Virus record (IMG/VR): IMGVR_UViG_3300037285_000174
Span: 1 to 46,085 of that record
DNA length: 46,085 bases
DNA from: a virus
Reading direction: 5' to 3' (one strand)
This document shows, piece by piece, positions 13,423 through 21,019 of this stretch. Position 1 is the stretch's first letter. Each line of letters begins with the position of its first letter. The notes under the pieces were generated by a model that made no database searches, was not told where the DNA came from, and saw nothing but the letters and a program-made list of their open reading frames with translations. A program made the position numbers and the translations under genes.

Positions 13423-15207
13423 TTACACAATACTACTAATTTCGAGATCGTTGCTAAACGTTGTAAATCCGTTTTCTTTAATGACTTTTAATAGATGGTT
13501 AACTCTTCCGATTAACTCGTCTTTGTGAGATATTAAGAAAATATTCTTGTTTCTTTCTCTGCCCATCTTCTTTAGGATAGCAAGAGAATTTTCAACTCCG
13601 GCAGTGTCCATTCCACTGTCAATAAGTTCGTCAATGAACAGTAAATTAACACCTTGGTACAACGATTCCCATACATCACGGAATGCAAAGCTCAGTCCTA
13701 GGATCAATCTGTTGCGTTCTCCTCTTGACAAGTTATCAAAGTCCAAATCTTGTCCTAACTGTGTAATTTCTACAGCTAAATCGTTTTGGAATTGAACTTG
13801 ATGAGGCAATCCTAACTTATCAAGATATGAAGTAAGTCGATTGTTGAGATATGCAAGGTTCTGATCAATTATCTTCTTGCGAATAAAGCTATCCTTGTTG
13901 GTTAACAACTTAAGAAGGAACTCTTGGTGCTCTTTTAGCAACGTAAATGTGTTTACATCGTCCCAACTCACAACCTGTAATGCAGTTTCGGTTAAATCGT
14001 CAATTTGTTGTTGATAAGGATCTTCGTCGTCTAGCTTTGCTTGTAATGCATTAGTTAGTGAGTCAACATTGTTTCGATGCTCGTATGCTTTTTTGGCAGT
14101 TTCGTAGTAAGTATTGGGCCGTCCATTGATATCGCCAATGTTTTCAAGCAATGTTAGTACTGCACTGAGTTTTCGAGTAACTTCGTTCTGATACGTAGTT
14201 GCGTCTTCTAGTTCTTTGTTTCTTTTAGTAGTAATCTCTGCTTTTTTGTCCGCATGAAGCTCTTGGCCACATGTATAACATGTTGCATCGTCTAACCCAG
14301 CTATATCGGTAACAAGAGTAGTTACACTTTTGTCTGCTCGTAATACAGCAGAGTCCAGTGTTGACTTTTCCTTGTTGAGGGCTATTATTTCGTTGTTGTG
14401 CTTGGTCCAGTTGGCAAGTAAATCGTGAGCTTCTAGCTCTTTGTCAATGTCTAGACGCTCGAGCTCCGCAATTGCTGATTGAAACTTTATGATATCCTGC
14501 TTTGTTTTAGTATTCCATGCGTTTCGACGTGTCTTTAGTGTGTTAATACTCTGACCAATCTTCTCGTTACTTGTTTGAATGGCACTAATTTTAAGGGTTT
14601 CTTCGGTAATAGACTCTTTTGTTCTCTTAACTTTCTCTCTTAGCACTTCGGCCTTCTCGGAAAGCAGAGTAATGCCTAGAAGCTGCTCAATGATCTCTCT
14701 TTGATCATTGGTTCTCATACTAAGGAACGGTTCGGAGTAGGTGTTTAGAGCCACAATATGCTTAAACATGTTGTGGGTCATTCCTAGTAATGTACCAATT
14801 GCCTTTTGTGTTTCTCTGCTGTCACCTTGACTTTCGTCGGTAGTAGCGTCAACTTGTTCAATATCGTTTACATAAAATTTGAGTACATTAGGGGATCTTC
14901 CACGCTCGATGCGATAAGTTAGTCCTGCCTTTTCAAAGTTTAGTGTAACCAACATACCTTTGCGGTTGGTTTTGTTGATCAAGTTGTTTCGTTTGATGTT
15001 AGTAAGCGCTTGTCCGTAAAGCGCATACGACAATGCGTTGATGATAGTGGTTTTACCAGTACCGTTGCGCGAACCATTATCGTCGCCGCCTTGATCGAGA
15101 TTCTCACCAAGCACCAATGTTAACTGTTCTTTGTCAAAGTCCACGGCTTGAGTTACGTTGCCCACGCTCATGAAGTTTTTTGCGGTTAAATCTTTAATTT
15201 TAATCAT
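13423..15207 (-). CDS. 46: Recombination endonuclease large subunit gp46 (SbcC/Rad50 type)
   Basis: 594 residues. It is the ABC-ATPase partner of gp47; the complex resects DNA ends for recombination-dependent replication and degrades host DNA. The Walker A motif GSRNGTGKTT is at residues 45-54. Long coiled-coil arms follow on both sides of a zinc hook CYTCGQEL near residue 310. The ABC signature LSRGERNRLILGLSFAF lies near residue 490 and Walker B NLLFIDELIDSGMD near 520, with the H-loop ISHKDEL after it. All elements are intact. The start ATG overlaps the gp47 stop as ATGA, the usual coupling in this gene pair. Length is close to T4 gp46 (560). Confidence 0.97.
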   Translation of the reverse strand: MIKIKDLTAKNFMSVGNVTQAVDFDKEQLTLVLGENLDQGGDDNGSRNGTGKTTIINALSYALYGQALTNIKRNNLINKTNRKGMLVTLNFEKAGLTYRIERGRSPNVLKFYVNDIEQVDATTDESQGDSRETQKAIGTLLGMTHNMFKHIVALNTYSEPFLSMRTNDQREIIEQLLGITLLSEKAEVLREKVKRTKESITEETLKISAIQTSNEKIGQSINTLKTRRNAWNTKTKQDIIKFQSAIAELERLDIDKELEAHDLLANWTKHNNEIIALNKEKSTLDSAVLRADKSVTTLVTDIAGLDDATCYTCGQELHADKKAEITTKRNKELEDATTYQNEVTRKLSAVLTLLENIGDINGRPNTYYETAKKAYEHRNNVDSLTNALQAKLDDEDPYQQQIDDLTETALQVVSWDDVNTFTLLKEHQEFLLKLLTNKDSFIRKKIIDQNLAYLNNRLTSYLDKLGLPHQVQFQNDLAVEITQLGQDLDFDNLSRGERNRLILGLSFAFRDVWESLYQGVNLLFIDELIDSGMDTAGVENSLAILKKMGRERNKNIFLISHKDELIGRVNHLLKVIKENGFTTFSNDLEISSIV

Positions 15208-16214
15208 AAGTCGTTATAAATGTCCAAAAGAATCTTTTTATCAAAGGCTTCACTATCGATTGCAAGTATTTCGTTACTAACAATTTGGTCAACACTCTCG
15301 AATTGTTCAATATCGAGTCCGGTATTGATTTCTTCAAGCTGTTTCTGAGGTATTAATGTAATTTCTCGACATTCATACTCTTCCATGAATGTTTCTTTGA
15401 TGAAAGATGCTTCCTCAAAGCTGATTGGTATATCAAGTGTTACTCTGAGGTACATCTTGTTCTTAATTATTTCATCTTTCCCATCAATTAGGGTACTAAG
15501 CTTGACCGTGCGATACTTTGGGCAGTGTTCCCAATTGATGTAGTGCGGCTCGATGTTGTTTTCGATGTCCAATATCATCATTCCTCTGTCGTCATCCCAT
15601 GCATCGGCATAGTTGTGAGGAAAGGCATTGCCCATGTAGTGGACCTTACCTTGTTTCTGACGTTTATGGAAGTGTCCGCTGAACACATATTCTTGATGCT
15701 TAAAATGTTCAGCTTTTAGCTCACCGTGATCGGGCATTTGCACCATTGCGTTCATATAAAACGAAGGCAGTTCAAAATGACCAAACAAATACTTTGATTT
15801 AATCTTAGAAATGCCTTTCCACTCGTCGCCTACTAGCCACGGAACCAATGCAACGTCACCATCGATGAAAGTTTCGTTAACAACTGTAATTCCCGGAACA
15901 TGTTTTGCAAACTCTGTTGACTTAACATCTCTTTTGTCTTTGTAATAGAGATCGTGGTTGCCTGCAAACATGTAAAATTTGTCAAACGCTGCACCTAGCT
16001 TCTCCAAACACCGCAACCCACTGTCCATTGTGGTTAAATTTAGTGCATTTCTATTGTGATTCCAATCACCGCAGAAGATTCCAGTTTCGCAGCCATTTGC
16101 TTTTGCAGTAGCAATGTACCAGTCGACAAATTCTTCACAATCGTTGTTGTGTACCTTGGAATTACCTTTCATTCCAAGGTGAAGGTCAGTAAAGACCGCT
16201 GCTTTTTTAAACAA
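15204..16214 (-). CDS. 47: Recombination endonuclease small subunit gp47 (SbcD/Mre11 type)
   Basis: 336 residues. It is the metallophosphoesterase nuclease that acts with gp46. Metal-binding motifs appear in family order: FTDLHLGMKGN (residues 8-18), GIFCGDWNHNRNAL (about 46), MFAGNHDLYY (about 82) and GHFHKRQ (about 180), plus FGHFELP. The start codon is TTG (16212-16214) with GGAG seven bases upstream; no in-frame ATG lies nearby. It is the first gene of the operon and has its own sigma70-like promoter in the 52-base gap after gp55. T4 gp47 is 339 residues, so it is full length. Confidence 0.96.
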   Translation of the reverse strand: MFKKAAVFTDLHLGMKGNSKVHNNDCEEFVDWYIATAKANGCETGIFCGDWNHNRNALNLTTMDSGLRCLEKLGAAFDKFYMFAGNHDLYYKDKRDVKSTEFAKHVPGITVVNETFIDGDVALVPWLVGDEWKGISKIKSKYLFGHFELPSFYMNAMVQMPDHGELKAEHFKHQEYVFSGHFHKRQKQGKVHYMGNAFPHNYADAWDDDRGMMILDIENNIEPHYINWEHCPKYRTVKLSTLIDGKDEIIKNKMYLRVTLDIPISFEEASFIKETFMEEYECREITLIPQKQLEEINTGLDIEQFESVDQIVSNEILAIDSEAFDKKILLDIYNDL

Positions 16215-16237
16215 GTTTATACTCCATAATTTACTAT

Positions 16238-16266
16238 ATTATAACGCAAAATAGTTATTAAGTCAA
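16238..16266 (-). promoter_or_regulatory. Sigma70-type promoter for gp47/gp46
   Basis: On the minus strand TTGACT (16261-16266) and TATAAT (16238-16243) are separated by exactly 17 bases. The -35 box abuts the gp55 stop, and transcription would start about 16 bases before the TTG start of gp47. This points to early or middle expression by the unmodified host polymerase. Confidence 0.75.
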
Positions 16267-17097
16267 CTATTTCTTTTTATGAGAATCTTCGAATCTTTGA
16301 AGACCTAGCTCGTATTCGCCTTCGGCTTGCCGAGTGAACGATGGATTTAGGTCATTCATCTCAAGAATGTTGTCTCTTACTTGCTGGTTGCGCTTTTCAA
16401 TGTTGATAACTCTAACAAATGAGTTAGTAACCGCAGCAGTATAGTAGGCAAACGGATTTTGACTCTTTGATTCGTCAAATTGCAGGCCAATTTGGGCTAA
16501 TTGTAAAATAGCCTGGCCCTTCATTTCGTCATTGTAAGTATAACCTCTTACATTGCCTCTGGTTGCGTACCGTTCACATAACTTCAGCCACATCATTGCA
16601 AGAGTGTTGGTGGCTCTTCCATGTTCTTTGGAAAAGTGTCCATTTTCCATTCCGCCTTCCCAGTGACTTTTTCCTACTAATATTAATTCGTTTTGTTCAT
16701 TAAATTTATAATGATGAAACGGAGGAAAGTTTAACTTGGTCTTGGTATCAGCAACAGTCTTGGGGTTTTTCTTGCGACCAGGTTCTTCGGGTATATGGTC
16801 AAATGTCATAACTCTAAAAATTAGTTCATTTTTTTCCATTTTTTTATAGTCGTGTTCGCAGTCGGCCTGCTTTACTTTTTCGCCAGCTTTCTTTCGTCGG
16901 TCATATTCTTCCGAACTAAGCTTCTTTGCTTTATTGCGCTTTGCTTCGGCGATTGTTCTGATGTTAATAGCATCAGTACTCAGCAAAATAATATCATGGC
17001 TGGCATGTTCGGGCGCAACGAAGCTGGAATATGTGCTTTTTGACTTGTGAATTTCTTTTAACATGTCTTTGTTATTGAGGTAGTTTACTCTTTTCAT
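16267..17097 (-). CDS. 55: Late transcription sigma factor gp55 with N-terminal extension
   Basis: 276 residues from an ATG with GGAG five bases upstream; the frame runs further upstream without a ribosome site. The C-terminal half holds the phage late sigma domain: MMWLKLCERYATRGNVRGYT, YNDEMKGQAILQLAQIGLQF, and SQNPFAYYTAAVTNSFVRVI followed by KRNQQ, matching gp55 and sigma region 2, which reads the TATAAATA late box. It ends in a short acidic/basic tail (GLQRFEDSHKKK); whether this is a sliding-clamp contact is unclear. Residues 1-130 (KRVNYLNNKDMLKEIHKSKS; DIILLSTDAINIRTIAEAKR) are extra compared with T4 gp55 (185 residues) and are not recognised. It is divergent from the baseplate run it would activate. 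Confidence 0.88.
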   Translation of the reverse strand: MKRVNYLNNKDMLKEIHKSKSTYSSFVAPEHASHDIILLSTDAINIRTIAEAKRNKAKKLSSEEYDRRKKAGEKVKQADCEHDYKKMEKNELIFRVMTFDHIPEEPGRKKNPKTVADTKTKLNFPPFHHYKFNEQNELILVGKSHWEGGMENGHFSKEHGRATNTLAMMWLKLCERYATRGNVRGYTYNDEMKGQAILQLAQIGLQFDESKSQNPFAYYTAAVTNSFVRVINIEKRNQQVRDNILEMNDLNPSFTRQAEGEYELGLQRFEDSHKKK

Positions 17098-17118
17098 GGT
17101 TTCTCCGATCTTACTATT

Positions 17119-17147
17119 ATAATAATATACATAGTTAATTTTGTCAA
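17119..17147 (-). promoter_or_regulatory. Sigma70-type promoter for gp55
   Basis: On the minus strand TTGACA (17142-17147), 17 bases, then TATTAT (17119-17124). A perfect TATAAT (17116-17121) overlaps it at a less favourable 20-base spacing. The ATG of gp55 is about 20 bases downstream. It supports early synthesis of the late sigma factor. Confidence 0.7.
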
Positions 17148-17154
17148 CTAAATA
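17147..17154 (+). promoter_or_regulatory. Weak candidate late promoter (ACTAAATA) for the baseplate run
   Basis: ACTAAATA lies 18 bases before the ATG of the first baseplate gene and overlaps the -35 box of the divergent gp55 promoter. It differs at two positions from TATAAATA, and the start site would fall within the AGGAG. It is listed because no better plus-strand candidate exists in this divergent gap. Confidence 0.22.
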
Positions 17155-17172
17155 CTGTAGGAGAAACAAATA

Positions 17173-18051
17173 ATGGCAGAAACATCTGGAATCAACAAGT
17201 TTTTACAAACCGTTCAAAGCACCACAAGCGATGCATCAAGAATTATTGGAGCAGGTGTTGGTGTAGCAAACGCAATCGGCGGACTGGGTAGCGCCCTAGG
17301 TATCACTAGTCTGGCTAGACTAGGTGGACTTCCGGCAGGCGCCGAAGAAACTTACGAAAATTACACTCCGGTTAGTTGGAGTGCAGGCACCGAATCAGGA
17401 GGAAACGACTGGAGAGTGAGATTACACCTGCCTACCAACGTTCCGTCATTTATGAATTCTGCAATACTACAACCATTATATGATTCAAACAACAGTATGG
17501 TGTTTCCTACTACTCCCCAAATATTAGTTACTCATGCTGCAAATTATAATAGTTTGCAACCCACTCACACCAACTATGCTTACCCTATTTATCAAAGTAG
17601 TACAGTTGAAGATATTACTATTACAGCAGAATTTCCAGTCGAAAACGAAAGCGATGGCAGATATTGGATATCTGCTGTACACTTTATGAGAAGTGCAACT
17701 AAAATGTTCTACGGAAACAGTAGTCACCAAGGCGCCCCCCCGCCGCTGGTACATTTAAGTGGATATGGAGACTTTATCTTCAATAAAATGCCATGTGTTA
17801 TCAAGTTGTTTACACTTGACTTACCAGACAGTGTTGATTACATTCAAGTTCCTGTATCAAACAGTCTAGATTTAAGTCAAACTCCAGAATTATCGAGAGT
17901 TTCTGTACCCGGGGGATATAGCCATGTTCCGACACTGAGTCGTTTGAACATTACAGTATCACCTGCATACAGTAGAGATACTACAAGAAAGTTTAGCCTT
18001 GACAGTTATGTACAGGGCGGATACATCGGCGGCGGACAAGGAATTATATAA
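17173..18051 (+). CDS. Baseplate tail-tube junction protein (gp48/gp54-like)
   Basis: 292 residues from an ATG with AGGAG nine bases upstream. The N-terminus is Gly/Ala-rich and helical (SRIIGAGVGVANAIGGLGSA), the rest beta-rich. Conserved-looking parts are WRVRLHLPTNVPSFMNSAIL, YWISAVHFMRSATKMFYGNS, PPPLVHLSGYGDFIFNKMPC and LDLPDSVDYIQVPV, which resemble the baseplate tail-tube cap proteins of marine T4-like phages. In T4, gp48 and gp54 complete the baseplate and start tail-tube polymerisation. The gene opens the plus-strand baseplate run and is followed at once by gp53 (TAATG overlap). Which of the two T4 numbers applies is uncertain. Confidence 0.68.
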   Translation: MAETSGINKFLQTVQSTTSDASRIIGAGVGVANAIGGLGSALGITSLARLGGLPAGAEETYENYTPVSWSAGTESGGNDWRVRLHLPTNVPSFMNSAILQPLYDSNNSMVFPTTPQILVTHAANYNSLQPTHTNYAYPIYQSSTVEDITITAEFPVENESDGRYWISAVHFMRSATKMFYGNSSHQGAPPPLVHLSGYGDFIFNKMPCVIKLFTLDLPDSVDYIQVPVSNSLDLSQTPELSRVSVPGGYSHVPTLSRLNITVSPAYSRDTTRKFSLDSYVQGGYIGGGQGII

Positions 18052-18353
18052 TGGCAAGATACAGCAAATCAAGTCCTTACGGATCATCAAGAACAAACGT
18101 TGGCGGATATCTAGATTTTTGGCAAAAAAGACCACTACCAAAGGATTCGAGCGACATTCTTTATGATATTACACCACAATATACATATAGACCAGATTTA
18201 CTGGCGTTTGACCTGTATGGAACATCAAAACTTTGGTGGGTATTCACAGAAAGAAACATTGAAGTTTTAAAAGATCCAATATTTGACTTTATTCCAGGAA
18301 CACAAATATTTTTACCAAAGAAATCAACACTGTCGTCAGTGTTAGGAGTATAA
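18051..18353 (+). CDS. 53: Baseplate wedge subunit gp53-like
   Basis: 100 residues. The segment YRPDLLAFDLYGTSKLWWVF followed by RNIEVLKDPIFDFIPGTQIF is the hallmark of the gp53 family (Y-RPDLLAxDLYG, WWVF, NPDVLxDPIxDFxPGT, with a LysM-like fold). T4 gp53 has 196 residues; this one keeps mainly the conserved core, as in other small phage forms. In T4 it joins wedges into the hexagonal baseplate. It overlaps the end of the gp48-like gene by one base and is followed three bases later by the hub-like gene. Confidence 0.88.
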   Translation: MARYSKSSPYGSSRTNVGGYLDFWQKRPLPKDSSDILYDITPQYTYRPDLLAFDLYGTSKLWWVFTERNIEVLKDPIFDFIPGTQIFLPKKSTLSSVLGV

Positions 18354-18356
18354 AAC

Positions 18357-20981
18357 ATGGCATTATTAGCCAATCCACTACACCAATATTCGTCATTTAA
18401 TTATACCTGGACATTGAGTGCAATGTATCCTGGCGAAGTCAATAGACCAGAAGAATATATAGGAACACAGGGCAAGATTAAAATTATCAAGTCTGGCGGA
18501 ATCGGGAACAAAAAGACAGTTACTACTCAACAAGAAGAGGATGTTGGATCAAACGGTGAATTTTTTATTGACGATGTAGTAATAGATACAACTACGGTTC
18601 CGAGCGTTGATTCCCCTACTACTAATGTTGCGGCACTAACTTTTAAAGTATTTGAGCCATATAGTCTAGGATTGTTTTTACAAACAATGTCGTTGGCTGC
18701 CAGAAAAGCTGGATTTAATAACTATGTACACGCGCCTTATCTTTTAAGTTTACAATTTAAAGGTTGGAAAGACGATGGCACATTTGAAGAAGTGTCGCAA
18801 AAAAACTTTGTCATAAGCGTGGCTGCAATTAATTTTACTACTACTGAACAAGGATCTACATATGAAATAACTGCAACTCCGTGGAATTATGGAGCGCTTG
18901 GATTTGCTCGGCAGGGATTAAAATCAGAATTAAGTCTTAAAGGGTCAACTGTTGCTGAAATCTTAAGTTTTGGAGAACAAAGTCTAGCAGTTGCAGTAAA
19001 CAAGCACGAACTCCTGAGCAGCGAAAACGAATTTAAAGTTATTGGAGATCAATTTCAAATAGGATTTCCGTTTGATATATCACCTGATGCACCAGCAGCA
19101 GGCGGCCCCTTTGGCGGAGCATTGCGCACAATACAAAACAGCCTAAATGTAGTCAACAACACACTTGCATCAATTAGCGGCATTGGCAATGCCTTGGGAA
19201 ATCTCGGAGACGTTGTAACTAATGTAGGATCTGTAGGGTTTGGCAATGGATTAAATAATACCGACGGTACAAATAATGTCACCACTCCTGGGGAAGGAAT
19301 CAATTCTACATTAACAACAATTGGAAGTGCAATTGAAGGGCTTGCATCGGCAATATCACTGGATGGTCTTAGTCAAGTTAGCAATGAAATCGGAACAAGT
19401 GAAATGATTGAAAGTTTCAACGAGTTTGGAACAGTTGATTTTGCTGATGAAGCATTTACATTTGACGAAAGTGGTCAAGTTTATAATAGAGAAAGTTTAT
19501 CAGTTCATCCAACTGAGAGAGTTTATACATATCCGCAAGGGAGTACCATTGAACAAGTAATTACCTCGGTAGTTCTTTTATCAAAGTGGGGTCAGTCATT
19601 TGTAAATCGTCCAGTTGACAGCACAGGAATGCGACCATGGTTTAAAATAAAAGTTAAAACTTACATTCTATCAGTGGCTGAGATGGATACAGCTGGTCGC
19701 CCGGCTTATAGATTTGTGTATGAAGTTTATCCGTATTTTATACACAATGCAACTGTTTCCCTTCCTAGTTCGCTAAACAACGTAGATAGAACAATAGACG
19801 ATGCTGTTAAGGCTTACAACTACCAGTATACTGGACTTAACAGAGATGTTATCGACTTTGATATCACATTTAATTCTGCATTCTATCTAGGGCGCCCTGC
19901 TGACAACAACCAAGCAACTTCTCAGGCAACATCTGGCTGGGCAGGACCAGCATATGCAACTCCACCAACACCGGCGCTGACAACGCCAACTGATGTTGAT
20001 GTTGCTACTGATTTCAACAACACAATTGGTGAATTAAGATCCACTATTGAACAAGTTACTAATCTTTATAAAACAGCCGGTGGTACATATATCGACTCTG
20101 ACAGAACACGCGCTGCACATACTTTTAGAAATTTAATATTAAATAACCCTGCTGACCTTGCCCAGGTTGAACTAACTATTTGGGGAGATCCGTATTATCT
20201 TAGCTCAAGCGACATCGGAAATTACACCTCTGCTCCGTTAGCACCAAACATAAACGCAGATGGCGAGGCCGATGTACTTAGGTCACAAGTGTTTGTATTA
20301 TTAAAATTTAATACTCCAGTTGATTACAATAAAGATTTGTTACAAGGAGACCCACTAGATCAGTTTACTGGACTTTATATGATTACTGCGATTGGAAACA
20401 CCTTCAATCAAGGCAAGTTTGTACAAACTTTGGCACTGTCTAGGATGTCAACTGTATCGCCAAGTTCAATCGACAAGTTAAAAAATGTAGTAGACTCTTT
20501 TTTTGCTGGTCTCAGCGCAATTAGTAACTTTGCAACCCAAATTGGCGCTGACGACGTTGCATTAGGCGTAAATAATTTTATACAAGAAGCAGGTCCTGCT
20601 GCAAACTCGTTGCTAGGAATTGCACAAATAGGAGCCAACATTAAGGACATTGCACAAGGAGACTATCAAACAATTGGAGACAAACTCGTTGGACTCGAAA
20701 GCTTCTTCGAGCAAGTCCAACAGCTTGAAACACAATACAGAGACTCAATAGACGCTCTAGGTAGAATTGACGGTAACCAAACATCTCCGGCTACTAGTGG
20801 AAGACCTACTGGCCGCACACCGACTGCTGCATCACCAGCAGTGACAACTACTACATTGCCCAGTCCTGAACAAGCTGCTCTTCGATCACAAGCAGAAGAA
20901 TATGGAGCAAGCGACCCAGGTTATAGAGTAGATCCGCGCTCAGAGCTTGAACTTCGGATTGGAAGACTTCTTGGACTTTAA
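18357..20981 (+). CDS. Putative baseplate hub protein (gp27 role suspected)
   Basis: 874 residues, recognised only in outline. The N-terminal third is beta-rich with VAALTFKVFEPYSLGLFLQT, then YVHAPYLLSLQFKGWKDDGT and STYEITATPWNYGALGF. A long Gly/Asn/Ser/Thr segment (about residues 255-345) seems flexible. The second half has RPWFKIKVKTYILSVAEMDT, QVELTIWGDPYYLSSSDIGN and LDQFTGLYMITAIGNTFNQG with KFVQTLALSRM. The pattern of a GDP-type loop followed by a closing beta strand is familiar from phage hub proteins of the gp27/VgrG class. It lies directly before the gp5-type spike gene, which in a T4-like hub binds gp27. The C-terminal 60 residues are Thr/Pro-rich and probably disordered. Confidence 0.5.
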   Translation: MALLANPLHQYSSFNYTWTLSAMYPGEVNRPEEYIGTQGKIKIIKSGGIGNKKTVTTQQEEDVGSNGEFFIDDVVIDTTTVPSVDSPTTNVAALTFKVFEPYSLGLFLQTMSLAARKAGFNNYVHAPYLLSLQFKGWKDDGTFEEVSQKNFVISVAAINFTTTEQGSTYEITATPWNYGALGFARQGLKSELSLKGSTVAEILSFGEQSLAVAVNKHELLSSENEFKVIGDQFQIGFPFDISPDAPAAGGPFGGALRTIQNSLNVVNNTLASISGIGNALGNLGDVVTNVGSVGFGNGLNNTDGTNNVTTPGEGINSTLTTIGSAIEGLASAISLDGLSQVSNEIGTSEMIESFNEFGTVDFADEAFTFDESGQVYNRESLSVHPTERVYTYPQGSTIEQVITSVVLLSKWGQSFVNRPVDSTGMRPWFKIKVKTYILSVAEMDTAGRPAYRFVYEVYPYFIHNATVSLPSSLNNVDRTIDDAVKAYNYQYTGLNRDVIDFDITFNSAFYLGRPADNNQATSQATSGWAGPAYATPPTPALTTPTDVDVATDFNNTIGELRSTIEQVTNLYKTAGGTYIDSDRTRAAHTFRNLILNNPADLAQVELTIWGDPYYLSSSDIGNYTSAPLAPNINADGEADVLRSQVFVLLKFNTPVDYNKDLLQGDPLDQFTGLYMITAIGNTFNQGKFVQTLALSRMSTVSPSSIDKLKNVVDSFFAGLSAISNFATQIGADDVALGVNNFIQEAGPAANSLLGIAQIGANIKDIAQGDYQTIGDKLVGLESFFEQVQQLETQYRDSIDALGRIDGNQTSPATSGRPTGRTPTAASPAVTTTTLPSPEQAALRSQAEEYGASDPGYRVDPRSELELRIGRLLGL

Positions 20982-21019
20982 CACAATCAATCTTGACATA
21001 ACTATAAGGTAACCACATT

